This document shows, piece after piece, positions 56,909 through 64,000 of a stretch of DNA of 64,000 nucleotides. The stretch covers positions 1,116,001-1,180,000 of the forward strand of contig NZ_AP025507.1 of the NCBI RefSeq assembly GCF_024347595.1. The letters are read 5' to 3'. The position numbers were made by a program, and so were the translations under genes. The number at the start of each line of letters is the position of its first letter. The first letter of the stretch is position 1. This DNA is from Vibrio pomeroyi (GTDB lineage Bacteria; Pseudomonadota; Gammaproteobacteria; Enterobacterales; Vibrionaceae). The notes under the pieces were generated by a model. That model was not told where the DNA came from. It was given only the letters and a program-made list of their open reading frames with translations, and searched no databases.

Positions 56909-58564
56909 ATGCACTTAGTTTGCAAATTTATATCTAGTTCGTCTCTTAGTACGAACGACCTTCAATATGTCTTAACACCGGATGAGTGTATTGGGCTATT
57001 TTCGCGCGCGCGCACCCCTAAAGACATCTTGGCTCAATTACCAAGCACTCTGCTTCAGCAGATTACTGCGTCGGCTAAAAAAAATGTCCACAGCCTGCTC
57101 AATGCTATTCGAGTAGAACTTGCAAAAGCGAACTGGATTTGTCTTTCTTCCAATGTGAGACGTAGTTCATTAACGAGTCAACAACTAGCAAGCTTCCCTA
57201 GGCTGAAGTTACATGTCGACAGGGTTAGTAAGAGTAGTTCAGAGCGTGTTCACAAAGCCAACTACCAGCAAGTTGTCGATGATGTACCTTTGGCACGTCA
57301 CTACAGCTTCTCGCCGGTTGAACCTTCCCCAGAGCATAAAATCGTCGTTGAATTTGCTGGCCAGTGGTCAAGCAATGCGGCATGTTTGATGTTGGGTAAA
57401 ACTGAGGCTCAAAAAGAAAAAGTCACGGTAGGCAAGGCCGATACCGAAAATAAACACCGCAGTCTCGCGACATTTAAAGATCTCGAAACTGAGGGCAAAA
57501 CGCTTTACATCAAAATCCCTTGTTCTGACCAGCCTCAACCAATCTTGCTTAAACTCGCAAAAGGCCTGCAACCCGTTGATAAAGAAACTCATATGGATGA
57601 ATGGGATAACGTGTTGGTGCCTGTGAGACCATTGGCTTACTTAGATGGTAGCAACGACAAAGCAAAAGCTTCTGATCTGCGTGGTGGTTTCCTTTATGTC
57701 TTTTGGAAAGGGAAACTTTGGCGAGAGATGGGCATAAACGAGAAAGGTTACTACCAAGATGTTGACGTCGAGTATTACCGTACCCTAGAGCAAGAAGAAA
57801 AGAAAAAAGATACACCTCAGGTAATACAAAGAAGCACAAGCGGTTTTGCCATGGCGCATTTCTGGGCACCTTACAAAATATCGGGTGAAGTCCAACAAGG
57901 GGAAAGTGGGCTCAAGATCATTTTTTCACCGAAACAAAAGCGCTTTGCTCAAATTGAAGCATTAGAATCGGATGCAGCTTTGCTCGAGAAATCCAGTACA
58001 CCATTAGATGAATTAAGCAGTTACAGTGACGGACAGTCATTCAGTGCACAAGAATTCACCTCTGATGTAGACAGTGCCGCCATCCACAAAGTTACGGAAG
58101 ACGACATGCCATGGCTGAGCGGCCAGCAAGCCATAGTACGCAGCTATGACCAGAGTAATACCGTGATTGCCTACGTGGATGGAAAAAACAATGGTTTATT
58201 ATTTCGGGTTGATATCGGTACGTCTGGCATTACCGCTTTGAATTCACTCTATGTGATCGATCACAATAGCGATTATAAAGATGTTTTTGATTTAGAGTTT
58301 TATGAAGGGGAAGACCACGATTGGCAACAAGCGTTACTAAGCGGGCTACCATCGGACGGAATCTTTACTATGTCTCTTGTACATGATCAAGATCCTGATA
58401 GTCGTCACGTACTTTATGATCAGGTCACTTATAACGATTTGTTTGTTGAGCCTGAGAGCGCTACTGAATATCCGCCTGAAGCTCAGCCAAACGATAAGCC
58501 TAAAAGTATGACAGCAGACGAAAAACAACGCTTTGAGTCATTAGTGCTGGATTGGTCGTTGTAA
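56909..58564 (+). CDS. MIX-motif protein, candidate type VI secretion effector or co-effector
   Basis: A 551-residue protein with no signal peptide or membrane span. Residues 257-265 read LRGGFLYVF, an exact fit to the central MIX motif hRxGhhYhh that marks type VI secreted effectors. It continues WKGKLWREM, typical of such N-terminal regions. An upstream NVLVPVRP could be the shhP element; the C-terminal MIX element is only loosely matched (KIIFSPKQ). The ~250 residues after the motif have no toxin domain that I recognise. Start 56909 is chosen for TGGAGA 7 bases upstream; the TTG at 56894 overlaps it. The next gene starts 23 bp after the stop. No VgrG, Hcp or PAAR gene is in the window. Confidence 0.6.
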   Translation: MHLVCKFISSSSLSTNDLQYVLTPDECIGLFSRARTPKDILAQLPSTLLQQITASAKKNVHSLLNAIRVELAKANWICLSSNVRRSSLTSQQLASFPRLKLHVDRVSKSSSERVHKANYQQVVDDVPLARHYSFSPVEPSPEHKIVVEFAGQWSSNAACLMLGKTEAQKEKVTVGKADTENKHRSLATFKDLETEGKTLYIKIPCSDQPQPILLKLAKGLQPVDKETHMDEWDNVLVPVRPLAYLDGSNDKAKASDLRGGFLYVFWKGKLWREMGINEKGYYQDVDVEYYRTLEQEEKKKDTPQVIQRSTSGFAMAHFWAPYKISGEVQQGESGLKIIFSPKQKRFAQIEALESDAALLEKSSTPLDELSSYSDGQSFSAQEFTSDVDSAAIHKVTEDDMPWLSGQQAIVRSYDQSNTVIAYVDGKNNGLLFRVDIGTSGITALNSLYVIDHNSDYKDVFDLEFYEGEDHDWQQALLSGLPSDGIFTMSLVHDQDPDSRHVLYDQVTYNDLFVEPESATEYPPEAQPNDKPKSMTADEKQRFESLVLDWSL

Positions 58565-58587
58565 CCCAACTAGAAAATGGATTAAGA

Positions 58588-59841
58588 ATGAAAAAGAAAA
58601 TATTACTCGGCTTGGGTTTGATGACTGTTGTCGCCGCAGGTGTTGGTTACATTGCTACTAAACCCTATTTTGATGAAAAAGCACGAATAGAGAGCATGGC
58701 CGATCGCCTAGATTTATACAAAGGTAAAACAAAAACCTGGCTTCACCAGTACGATTTTGAAATACCGGATAACCCAAAGGTGGCAAATTGGAATACTGAG
58801 AATGTGAAACTCCCTCAGGTGCTGTTTACGGTCGCAAACCTCGAAGACAAATCCAAGGTCAGTTACTGGGCATTAAACATTGATGGTACTAACCCTCAAT
58901 TGCTGATCCCTGAGGGGGTATTGCCGCCCGCGCCTAATACTGGGATTGATTATGCTAAATATATGTCACGATCGCCAAACGGCCGCTACCTTGTTATCCC
59001 TCAGGAAGATAGCACTGTGCTGTATGATCTAAGTAGTGGTGAAATAACTGAAATTAGTGGGGAATATGGCTCAACTCGTCACGATATTATGTGGGATACA
59101 GACAGCACGCAAGTTGTCGTAAAAAAAAGAGATGAACTTCTTCTGGTTAAGCTAGACACCAAAGAGGTAGTTAAATTTACCGATGTGAATGGTTCATGGG
59201 CAGAGTACTTGACCTCTTTTGCCAAGCCTTATATGAGCCAGTCAGAGCAAGCGATCTATTTTAGTTACGAACCGGGATTGGCTGGGTTTGGCTGTAAAGG
59301 CAGGAAAGAAGAGTACCTCGAAACTTTTGGTGAGAGCGATGTACCCAAATGTGGTAATACATTCGTGTTGGATGCCAAAACCTTAAAACTGATCGATCGC
59401 GGTGATTTTACTCCGATTAGTTACGATTGTAATGTCTGGGGTGGCACGTATGGAGATGGCTTCTACTGCCTTGGCGGCGAGGGAGGAGGTAAGGTATACC
59501 ATTCGGGAAGACCATCTGAAAAAATGGGCAACTTCCGAGCTACAGTGGATTTGTTGGCTTTTAGTGGTAATGACATGTGGTTCGTCCCTGTTCATGGCCG
59601 AAATATAACCCGCGTATTACACCAACCGATCGACAATAGCCCTACTACAGACATGATATATGGGTTCGTAGGTTTTAGAGATGGAGAACGAGTTAAAAAA
59701 TCCGCCTATGGCTTTGGTTTTAGTCGTTATGTAATTGAGCATAAAGAGACGGATAATTGGAGCGAGTCACTCTCCCCGTTGCCAACCTACGCTGACATCG
59801 AAAAAGCAAAAACAGTTCTAGAGGAGCGTAATCATGACTAG
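58588..59841 (+). CDS. Membrane-anchored periplasmic protein, propeller-like; possible immunity or accessory protein
   Basis: A 417-residue protein with an N-terminal transmembrane or signal-anchor segment (KKILLGLGLMTVVAAGVGYIA, ~residues 3-23). A large periplasmic domain follows with repeated blade-like phrases (YMSRSPNGRYLVIPQEDSTVLYD, DIMWDTDSTQVVVKKRDELLLV, YMSQSEQAIYFSYEP), as in TolB/WD40-type beta-propellers. Cysteines in GFGCKGR, VPKCGN, SYDCNVW and FYCLGG could pair. It lies between the MIX protein and the OmpA-domain protein and overlaps the latter by 8 bp. Immunity proteins to periplasm-acting effectors are often exported and encoded next to the effector; that role here is inference. 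ATG 58588 places the hydrophobic segment at the N-terminus. Confidence 0.65.
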   Translation: MKKKILLGLGLMTVVAAGVGYIATKPYFDEKARIESMADRLDLYKGKTKTWLHQYDFEIPDNPKVANWNTENVKLPQVLFTVANLEDKSKVSYWALNIDGTNPQLLIPEGVLPPAPNTGIDYAKYMSRSPNGRYLVIPQEDSTVLYDLSSGEITEISGEYGSTRHDIMWDTDSTQVVVKKRDELLLVKLDTKEVVKFTDVNGSWAEYLTSFAKPYMSQSEQAIYFSYEPGLAGFGCKGRKEEYLETFGESDVPKCGNTFVLDAKTLKLIDRGDFTPISYDCNVWGGTYGDGFYCLGGEGGGKVYHSGRPSEKMGNFRATVDLLAFSGNDMWFVPVHGRNITRVLHQPIDNSPTTDMIYGFVGFRDGERVKKSAYGFGFSRYVIEHKETDNWSESLSPLPTYADIEKAKTVLEERNHD

Positions 59842-62800
59842 GGCTAAGATTGAACAGCACTCTCTCTATTTGATGGGGCAATTAGTAGGACCAACTGGAG
59901 ATGCAATTGACGGCAATGGGCTTTATCCATTACCTGGCTTTGCGCTAGCCCTACCAGAACTAGCAGTTGTTCAAGCTGCGGACGGTAGCAGCAGTAAGAA
60001 TGAGTCACCATTATACTTCAGTGACTCATCAGGTCGGTTACAAGGTTGGAATTCCAAGGTTCAATCCGTTAATGAGCTTGTTGGGAACAAGCTTGGTTCT
60101 ACGCCACTTTTGATTTCTAGCACGACAGATAAGTTAAGACCCATCTATATTCCACCTTACTTAATTCCCGCAGCGGTAATGTCTGAAAATACAACTTGGC
60201 CGGAAAGATTAGCTAAATTAGCTAAAGAAGTAGTCAGCTCGCAAGGAAAAGAGATCCGCTTGTCCTCCGTCGAACACTGGCAAATCATAGATGATTTGAG
60301 TAAGGATGCAGCCGAGAGGCGATTTTTAGCGCCCGAATTAGCCGAGTTTTTTATCCATAAAGCAGAAGCGGCAGAAGCGCAGTTTGGGCAGAAAAAAGGG
60401 GCGTATAAACGCCTGTATGAACAAATTTATAGCGGAAACTATAAACATAACTTTTATTATCTGCGCATTCCTCAAGTTTGGACCATCAGTTTATTCTTTT
60501 CAGCCGACTATTTTGAGGGCGCGGAAGTTACTTTGTCTGGACAACCAGAAAACTTAATCATCAAGGGGGATGCTGAGGATATAGGTAATAAAATCACCAG
60601 CCGAGTAAGGCCGATAACATATTTTGATATTGCCAACCAAGCGAGTGACGCTCAGGATGCAGAAGAGGTGACTCAATATGTCGCCACATTTTGGATCACG
60701 GGCGGTCATCTAGACGATGATGAACAGATTAAGCAATTAGTCCGCTTTGATATAGATTTAGAAGGAATCAAGCGATATTGGGATTCATTACTTGAACCTT
60801 CAGATAGTCAAATGGCCCAGGTTGCTAAGTTAAACCTCCCAAACAATCGCTACTCTTTGTCTGAACAAGTATTACACCTGCCGATTTATTCAATAGCAGG
60901 GCGCAGCACCGTCGTGTCTGGTGATCCTATTTCTGTTGAAGAGTCACTGTTTCAACATGCCCCAGACACGTTTAAGGGGTGGCTCGATTGGAGTAAAAAT
61001 CTACCTTACACTAGCGAAAACAAAGCCGCGAGAGGTGTTCAACCGTCAATTAATATACTTAACTCCATTGGGAACTATAAAGGGGTTATCGAAGCTTCAG
61101 CGTCAGGCGTAATGGACCCATTCAGTATGACGACGGTCCATAAAGCGTTCAGCGCGAGTTTGAATAAGGAGCAAGCTGGAGATGAACTTTTAAATGCGTT
61201 AAAACTCGCGGTCGGTATTGATGCTAAAGCTAAGGGATTCTTAGATTTTGCGCAAACGCTCAAGCAACCAGCGCAAGGTATACTTGCACCGATCACTGAT
61301 TTAGCGAATGCCCTCAATTGGTCAAATCACCTTGGGAATGCCTTACCGAGCGTTTATACGATTCCACCAGCGTTACAGCATTTTTGGCATAAGGTTGACG
61401 ATAAGATCTTAACCCCTTTAAAGCCGGGCGTTCGTGCTATTGAATATGTGCTTGATAAGCCTTTCGGTTTTGCGCAGCTTGTTTCTAGCGGTCTTGAAAT
61501 CCCAAAAGGTGTTGAGAATTCTGAGACGGCGTTTAATGCCTATATCGATAAGTCAAAAGAATATGGACAGAAAACACAATCGGTTATCTCTACGCTTTCA
61601 CTGAGTGATGAAAATGATCGTCAGGTTTTGCTTGAGTCTGAAGCGGAACATAAAAAAGCGCTCCTTGAAGCATTCTCTGATGAAAGTGTACGTCACAGAG
61701 TATTACTAAATGGTCAATCGTTGTCACAAAAAAAACAGGCTAAAGAAGGCGAGGCAAGCTATCTCACGCTGCTTTTCGAATTTGATAGTGCGAATGATAA
61801 ACTTGCCGATTCTGATAAGGACCTAGTAAAAAAAGTGGCAAAGTATCTGAGTGCCACAGAATCGGAAATGTTGTTGAACGTTGAAGGTTATACGTGTGAT
61901 ATCGGCTTGGTGGAATACAATACTAAACTGTCAGAAAAACGTGCTGCAGCGCTTAAATCTTCAATTTTAGAAGAGCTTGGTGCAGATGCTATTAAGTGGG
62001 AGCATCGTATTTCCGCGCTCGGGAAAGGCGTTTTTGCTGATAATGATACGCGTAATAGGCATTTAAGCCGTCGAGCGGAAATGAAGTTTTATCTTAACTC
62101 CGCTTTCGAATACCCAGCTTGTAGAAGTTGGCTGTTAGCACTTGAGAAAAATCGCCAAAAAGCGGTTTTAGCGGAAATGAAAGTCCATGAGGAGATTTGG
62201 AAGTTTTCTGGTCAAGCATTTGACATTGCACTAGGTTTTGCCGCGCCAATGCTGGGCCCGGGAGCGGCTTTAGCTTATGGGTTGTATTGGTCAGGTGAAA
62301 CCTTAGTTTCTACTTTGAATGGCGCAGCAAAAATTCTCAATAAAGAGCTAGAAGAATATAAAGAAAAACAGAAACGTTTCTCTGAATTTGACGTTGTTGG
62401 ACAAGCGCTACTTTATCGTGATTTGCCCGCGTTCAATGAGTTAAGTGTCCTTGGCAAGGCATATATCAAACGTGCTATCGCACTCAATGGGCTGTTACGG
62501 TTGCTACTTCTTGAAGCTCAAATGAATAAAGAAACGGCCGCGCTCAATTATGTGTCGGAGTATCACGCGGTTAGTCACTTAACATCAGGGCAAAGAGATC
62601 TTGATATTGAAGGCTACATAAAGACCTATCTTCTAAGTGATGATTGGGACCTGGGAGGCACTTGGCTTCCTTCATTCCATCTTGATGAAGCTTGGCTGGA
62701 GACAAAGAACATTTATCGCAGTGCTTCAGAAAGTGTGTTGAGCTTTTCTGCTATGACGAGCTATGTTACCTATCGAGCAAAGCAGTCAAAGACGGGGGAG

Positions 62801-64000
62801 GAAGCACTTGAACAATCGCAGGTTTATCAGAAATTCTGTCCAATACATACCATAGCTGACTCTAGCTTAACTAAGCTAAAGTCTCTATTAAAAGCCCCGG
62901 ATTTATCTAAGCTCAATAGATCGATGTTTTTAGGCCATATAGTTTCAGTTAAGGTCGATGATGAATGGCATCCGCTTGAAAAACTTGTCAATCAAGGTAA
63001 GACAATTTCACCGACTATGCCAATTAGAGTACTTGTTATTCTTGATATGAAAGACGAAACGCTGAGCAAGTTCAAACAAGAAGGTTTGCTTACTCTTGTT
63101 CCTGTGGGTGTTAGACCAGTGAGACAAAATAGATTTTTTGATGATTTTGGATCTTACACTACTGAATATGTTCGTGAAATTGCACTTGAATCATTAGTTG
63201 AAACTGAGAGATCGCATTTAGCAGAAAAACAAATGATAGAGACGGATGCGTCATTATACGGTGTTGTTGTAAGCCCTACGTATTACTTTGGATGTAACAT
63301 TGTTAATGGTATCAAGCCTATTGCTGATGATTACGGTAGCAAAGAGTGGAAGTCAGTATTCGGGCAGGTGGATGACCAGCAATCAACAGCTTACGTAATG
63401 CGTTATTTGCTAGAGGTGGGTGTACCAAATGTGAGTAAAACGGAATCAAAGTTAACATACAAAAGAGAACTCGTATTTAAAACTCAAGACGGTAAGCTGA
63501 TTACTTCTAGCACGAATAAGGCATCCATCTTTAACTTAACTATGTCTAAAGAGCATGAGTTCTTGTATGAGAAGACTTTTTTAGCCAGAACGGGAAAAAA
63601 GGCAGTCGAGTATCCAGAGCTATTTTCAGACGTCAAAGCAAACTTATATATTTATGACGCTAGCGTGAAGAGTCTGATCCCTGGTAGTGAGCACGATGAT
63701 AAAATGGAAGCGATTGGCTGGACGAAGAAGCAGCCATCTTATGATACTTCTGAAAAAGCAACCAAGTTGTTGCTCATCGTCAGTACAAAATCTGTTGAAA
63801 ATGTTGAACAAACACTTGAACGAGGAGGGTTTGATCCTCACCGTTTACCCGTGGATATTCGTCTGAAAGCAAACGACGCAGAAGGCTTCTACAATTTTGA
63901 ACATCAAGACATCGACTTGTATCCATTAGGAAAGGTCGAAGTGAACCTTGAGAAGAAAGAGATGTCATTCAAACCTAAATTAATACCACAAAGCCTAAAT
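59834..64000 (+). CDS. Large OmpA-domain protein, 5' part (at least 1389 residues), cut by the window end
   Basis: From ATG 59834, with GAGGAG 8 bases upstream, the frame stays open for 1389 codons to the right edge. The first ~630 residues match no family I know. Residues ~640-757 form an OmpA-like peptidoglycan-binding domain: LTLLFEFDSANDKLADSD, LLNVEGYTCDIGLVEYN, LSEKRAAALKSSI and NRHLSRRAEM with its usual arginines. A Gly/Ala-rich hydrophobic stretch follows at ~796-826 (FDIALGFAAPMLGPGAALAY), possibly membrane-inserting. Further on are two similar strand-helix segments (RVLVILDMKDETLSKFKQEG and KLLLIVSTKSVENVEQTLER). There is no signal peptide, so an OmpA domain here suggests delivery by a secretion machine rather than Sec export. 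The gene overlaps the preceding one by 8 bp and completes a packed cassette with the MIX protein. The C-terminus is not visible. Confidence 0.75.
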   Translation, partial: MTRAKIEQHSLYLMGQLVGPTGDAIDGNGLYPLPGFALALPELAVVQAADGSSSKNESPLYFSDSSGRLQGWNSKVQSVNELVGNKLGSTPLLISSTTDKLRPIYIPPYLIPAAVMSENTTWPERLAKLAKEVVSSQGKEIRLSSVEHWQIIDDLSKDAAERRFLAPELAEFFIHKAEAAEAQFGQKKGAYKRLYEQIYSGNYKHNFYYLRIPQVWTISLFFSADYFEGAEVTLSGQPENLIIKGDAEDIGNKITSRVRPITYFDIANQASDAQDAEEVTQYVATFWITGGHLDDDEQIKQLVRFDIDLEGIKRYWDSLLEPSDSQMAQVAKLNLPNNRYSLSEQVLHLPIYSIAGRSTVVSGDPISVEESLFQHAPDTFKGWLDWSKNLPYTSENKAARGVQPSINILNSIGNYKGVIEASASGVMDPFSMTTVHKAFSASLNKEQAGDELLNALKLAVGIDAKAKGFLDFAQTLKQPAQGILAPITDLANALNWSNHLGNALPSVYTIPPALQHFWHKVDDKILTPLKPGVRAIEYVLDKPFGFAQLVSSGLEIPKGVENSETAFNAYIDKSKEYGQKTQSVISTLSLSDENDRQVLLESEAEHKKALLEAFSDESVRHRVLLNGQSLSQKKQAKEGEASYLTLLFEFDSANDKLADSDKDLVKKVAKYLSATESEMLLNVEGYTCDIGLVEYNTKLSEKRAAALKSSILEELGADAIKWEHRISALGKGVFADNDTRNRHLSRRAEMKFYLNSAFEYPACRSWLLALEKNRQKAVLAEMKVHEEIWKFSGQAFDIALGFAAPMLGPGAALAYGLYWSGETLVSTLNGAAKILNKELEEYKEKQKRFSEFDVVGQALLYRDLPAFNELSVLGKAYIKRAIALNGLLRLLLLEAQMNKETAALNYVSEYHAVSHLTSGQRDLDIEGYIKTYLLSDDWDLGGTWLPSFHLDEAWLETKNIYRSASESVLSFSAMTSYVTYRAKQSKTGEEALEQSQVYQKFCPIHTIADSSLTKLKSLLKAPDLSKLNRSMFLGHIVSVKVDDEWHPLEKLVNQGKTISPTMPIRVLVILDMKDETLSKFKQEGLLTLVPVGVRPVRQNRFFDDFGSYTTEYVREIALESLVETERSHLAEKQMIETDASLYGVVVSPTYYFGCNIVNGIKPIADDYGSKEWKSVFGQVDDQQSTAYVMRYLLEVGVPNVSKTESKLTYKRELVFKTQDGKLITSSTNKASIFNLTMSKEHEFLYEKTFLARTGKKAVEYPELFSDVKANLYIYDASVKSLIPGSEHDDKMEAIGWTKKQPSYDTSEKATKLLLIVSTKSVENVEQTLERGGFDPHRLPVDIRLKANDAEGFYNFEHQDIDLYPLGKVEVNLEKKEMSFKPKLIPQSLN

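Noticed and set aside
57003..57014. Alternating CG run (TCGCGCGCGCGC) as a Z-DNA or regulatory element
   Set aside because: It lies in coding sequence of the MIX protein and reads as ordinary Ser-Arg-Ala-Arg codons.
60921..61317. Separate small genes on either strand
   Set aside because: They lie wholly inside the long open frame from 59834 to the window end and show no features of their own.
41293..64000. A full type VI secretion structural cluster
   Set aside because: No Hcp, VgrG, PAAR, sheath, baseplate or ClpV-like gene is present; only effector-like genes are seen, so the machine must be elsewhere if it exists.

Overview
The window looks like a chromosomal segment of a marine gamma-proteobacterium of the genus Vibrio (or a close Vibrionaceae relative). 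The evidence is gene content and order: a phaA-phaP-phaC cluster, napFDABC beside narQP with a Vibrio-type 45-residue membrane protein after napC, a volA-fadL pair, and a ToxR/ToxS-style regulator pair. Alginate lyase and mannosylglycerate genes suggest an alga-associated lifestyle. All identifications come from reading motifs and recalled family sequences; no database search was run.

Layout. 1-3.0 kb: end of a polyhydroxyalkanoate cluster (thiolase, phasin, class I synthase). 3.0-12 kb: anaerobic respiration block, with the periplasmic nitrate reductase operon leftward, the nitrate sensor/regulator pair NarQ/NarP divergent from it, and the C4-dicarboxylate carrier DcuC. 12.3-17.3 kb: a membrane-bound winged-helix regulator with a small partner, divergent from a surface lysophospholipase (volA) and a fatty-acid porin (fadL). 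17.4-21.8 kb: an RND efflux pair. 22-26.3 kb, all leftward: a 2-oxoglutarate/Fe(II) oxygenase, a PL7 alginate lyase lipoprotein, a DUF481-type outer-membrane barrel and an unrecognised protein. 26.5-34.7 kb: a mannosylglycerate catabolic locus, mngR divergent from mngA-mngB-glycerate kinase-manA, which encodes every step from uptake to fructose-6-P and phosphoglycerate. 35-39.8 kb: a small monooxygenase, acyl desaturase, GNAT acetyltransferase, diguanylate cyclase and the ribosome-assembly GTPase RbgA/YlqF.

40-64 kb looks like accessory DNA. A LytM peptidase is divergent from a 4920-residue lipoprotein gene whose 3' half holds eleven nearly identical 594-bp units. An AT-rich gap follows with a possible small RNA. 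After it comes a tightly packed three-gene cassette that runs off the right edge. Its first protein carries an exact match to the MIX motif (hRxGhhYhh) of type VI secretion effectors. The second is a membrane-anchored, propeller-like periplasmic protein. The third is a protein of at least 1389 residues with an internal OmpA-like peptidoglycan-binding domain. This cassette is the best candidate for an undescribed system in the window.
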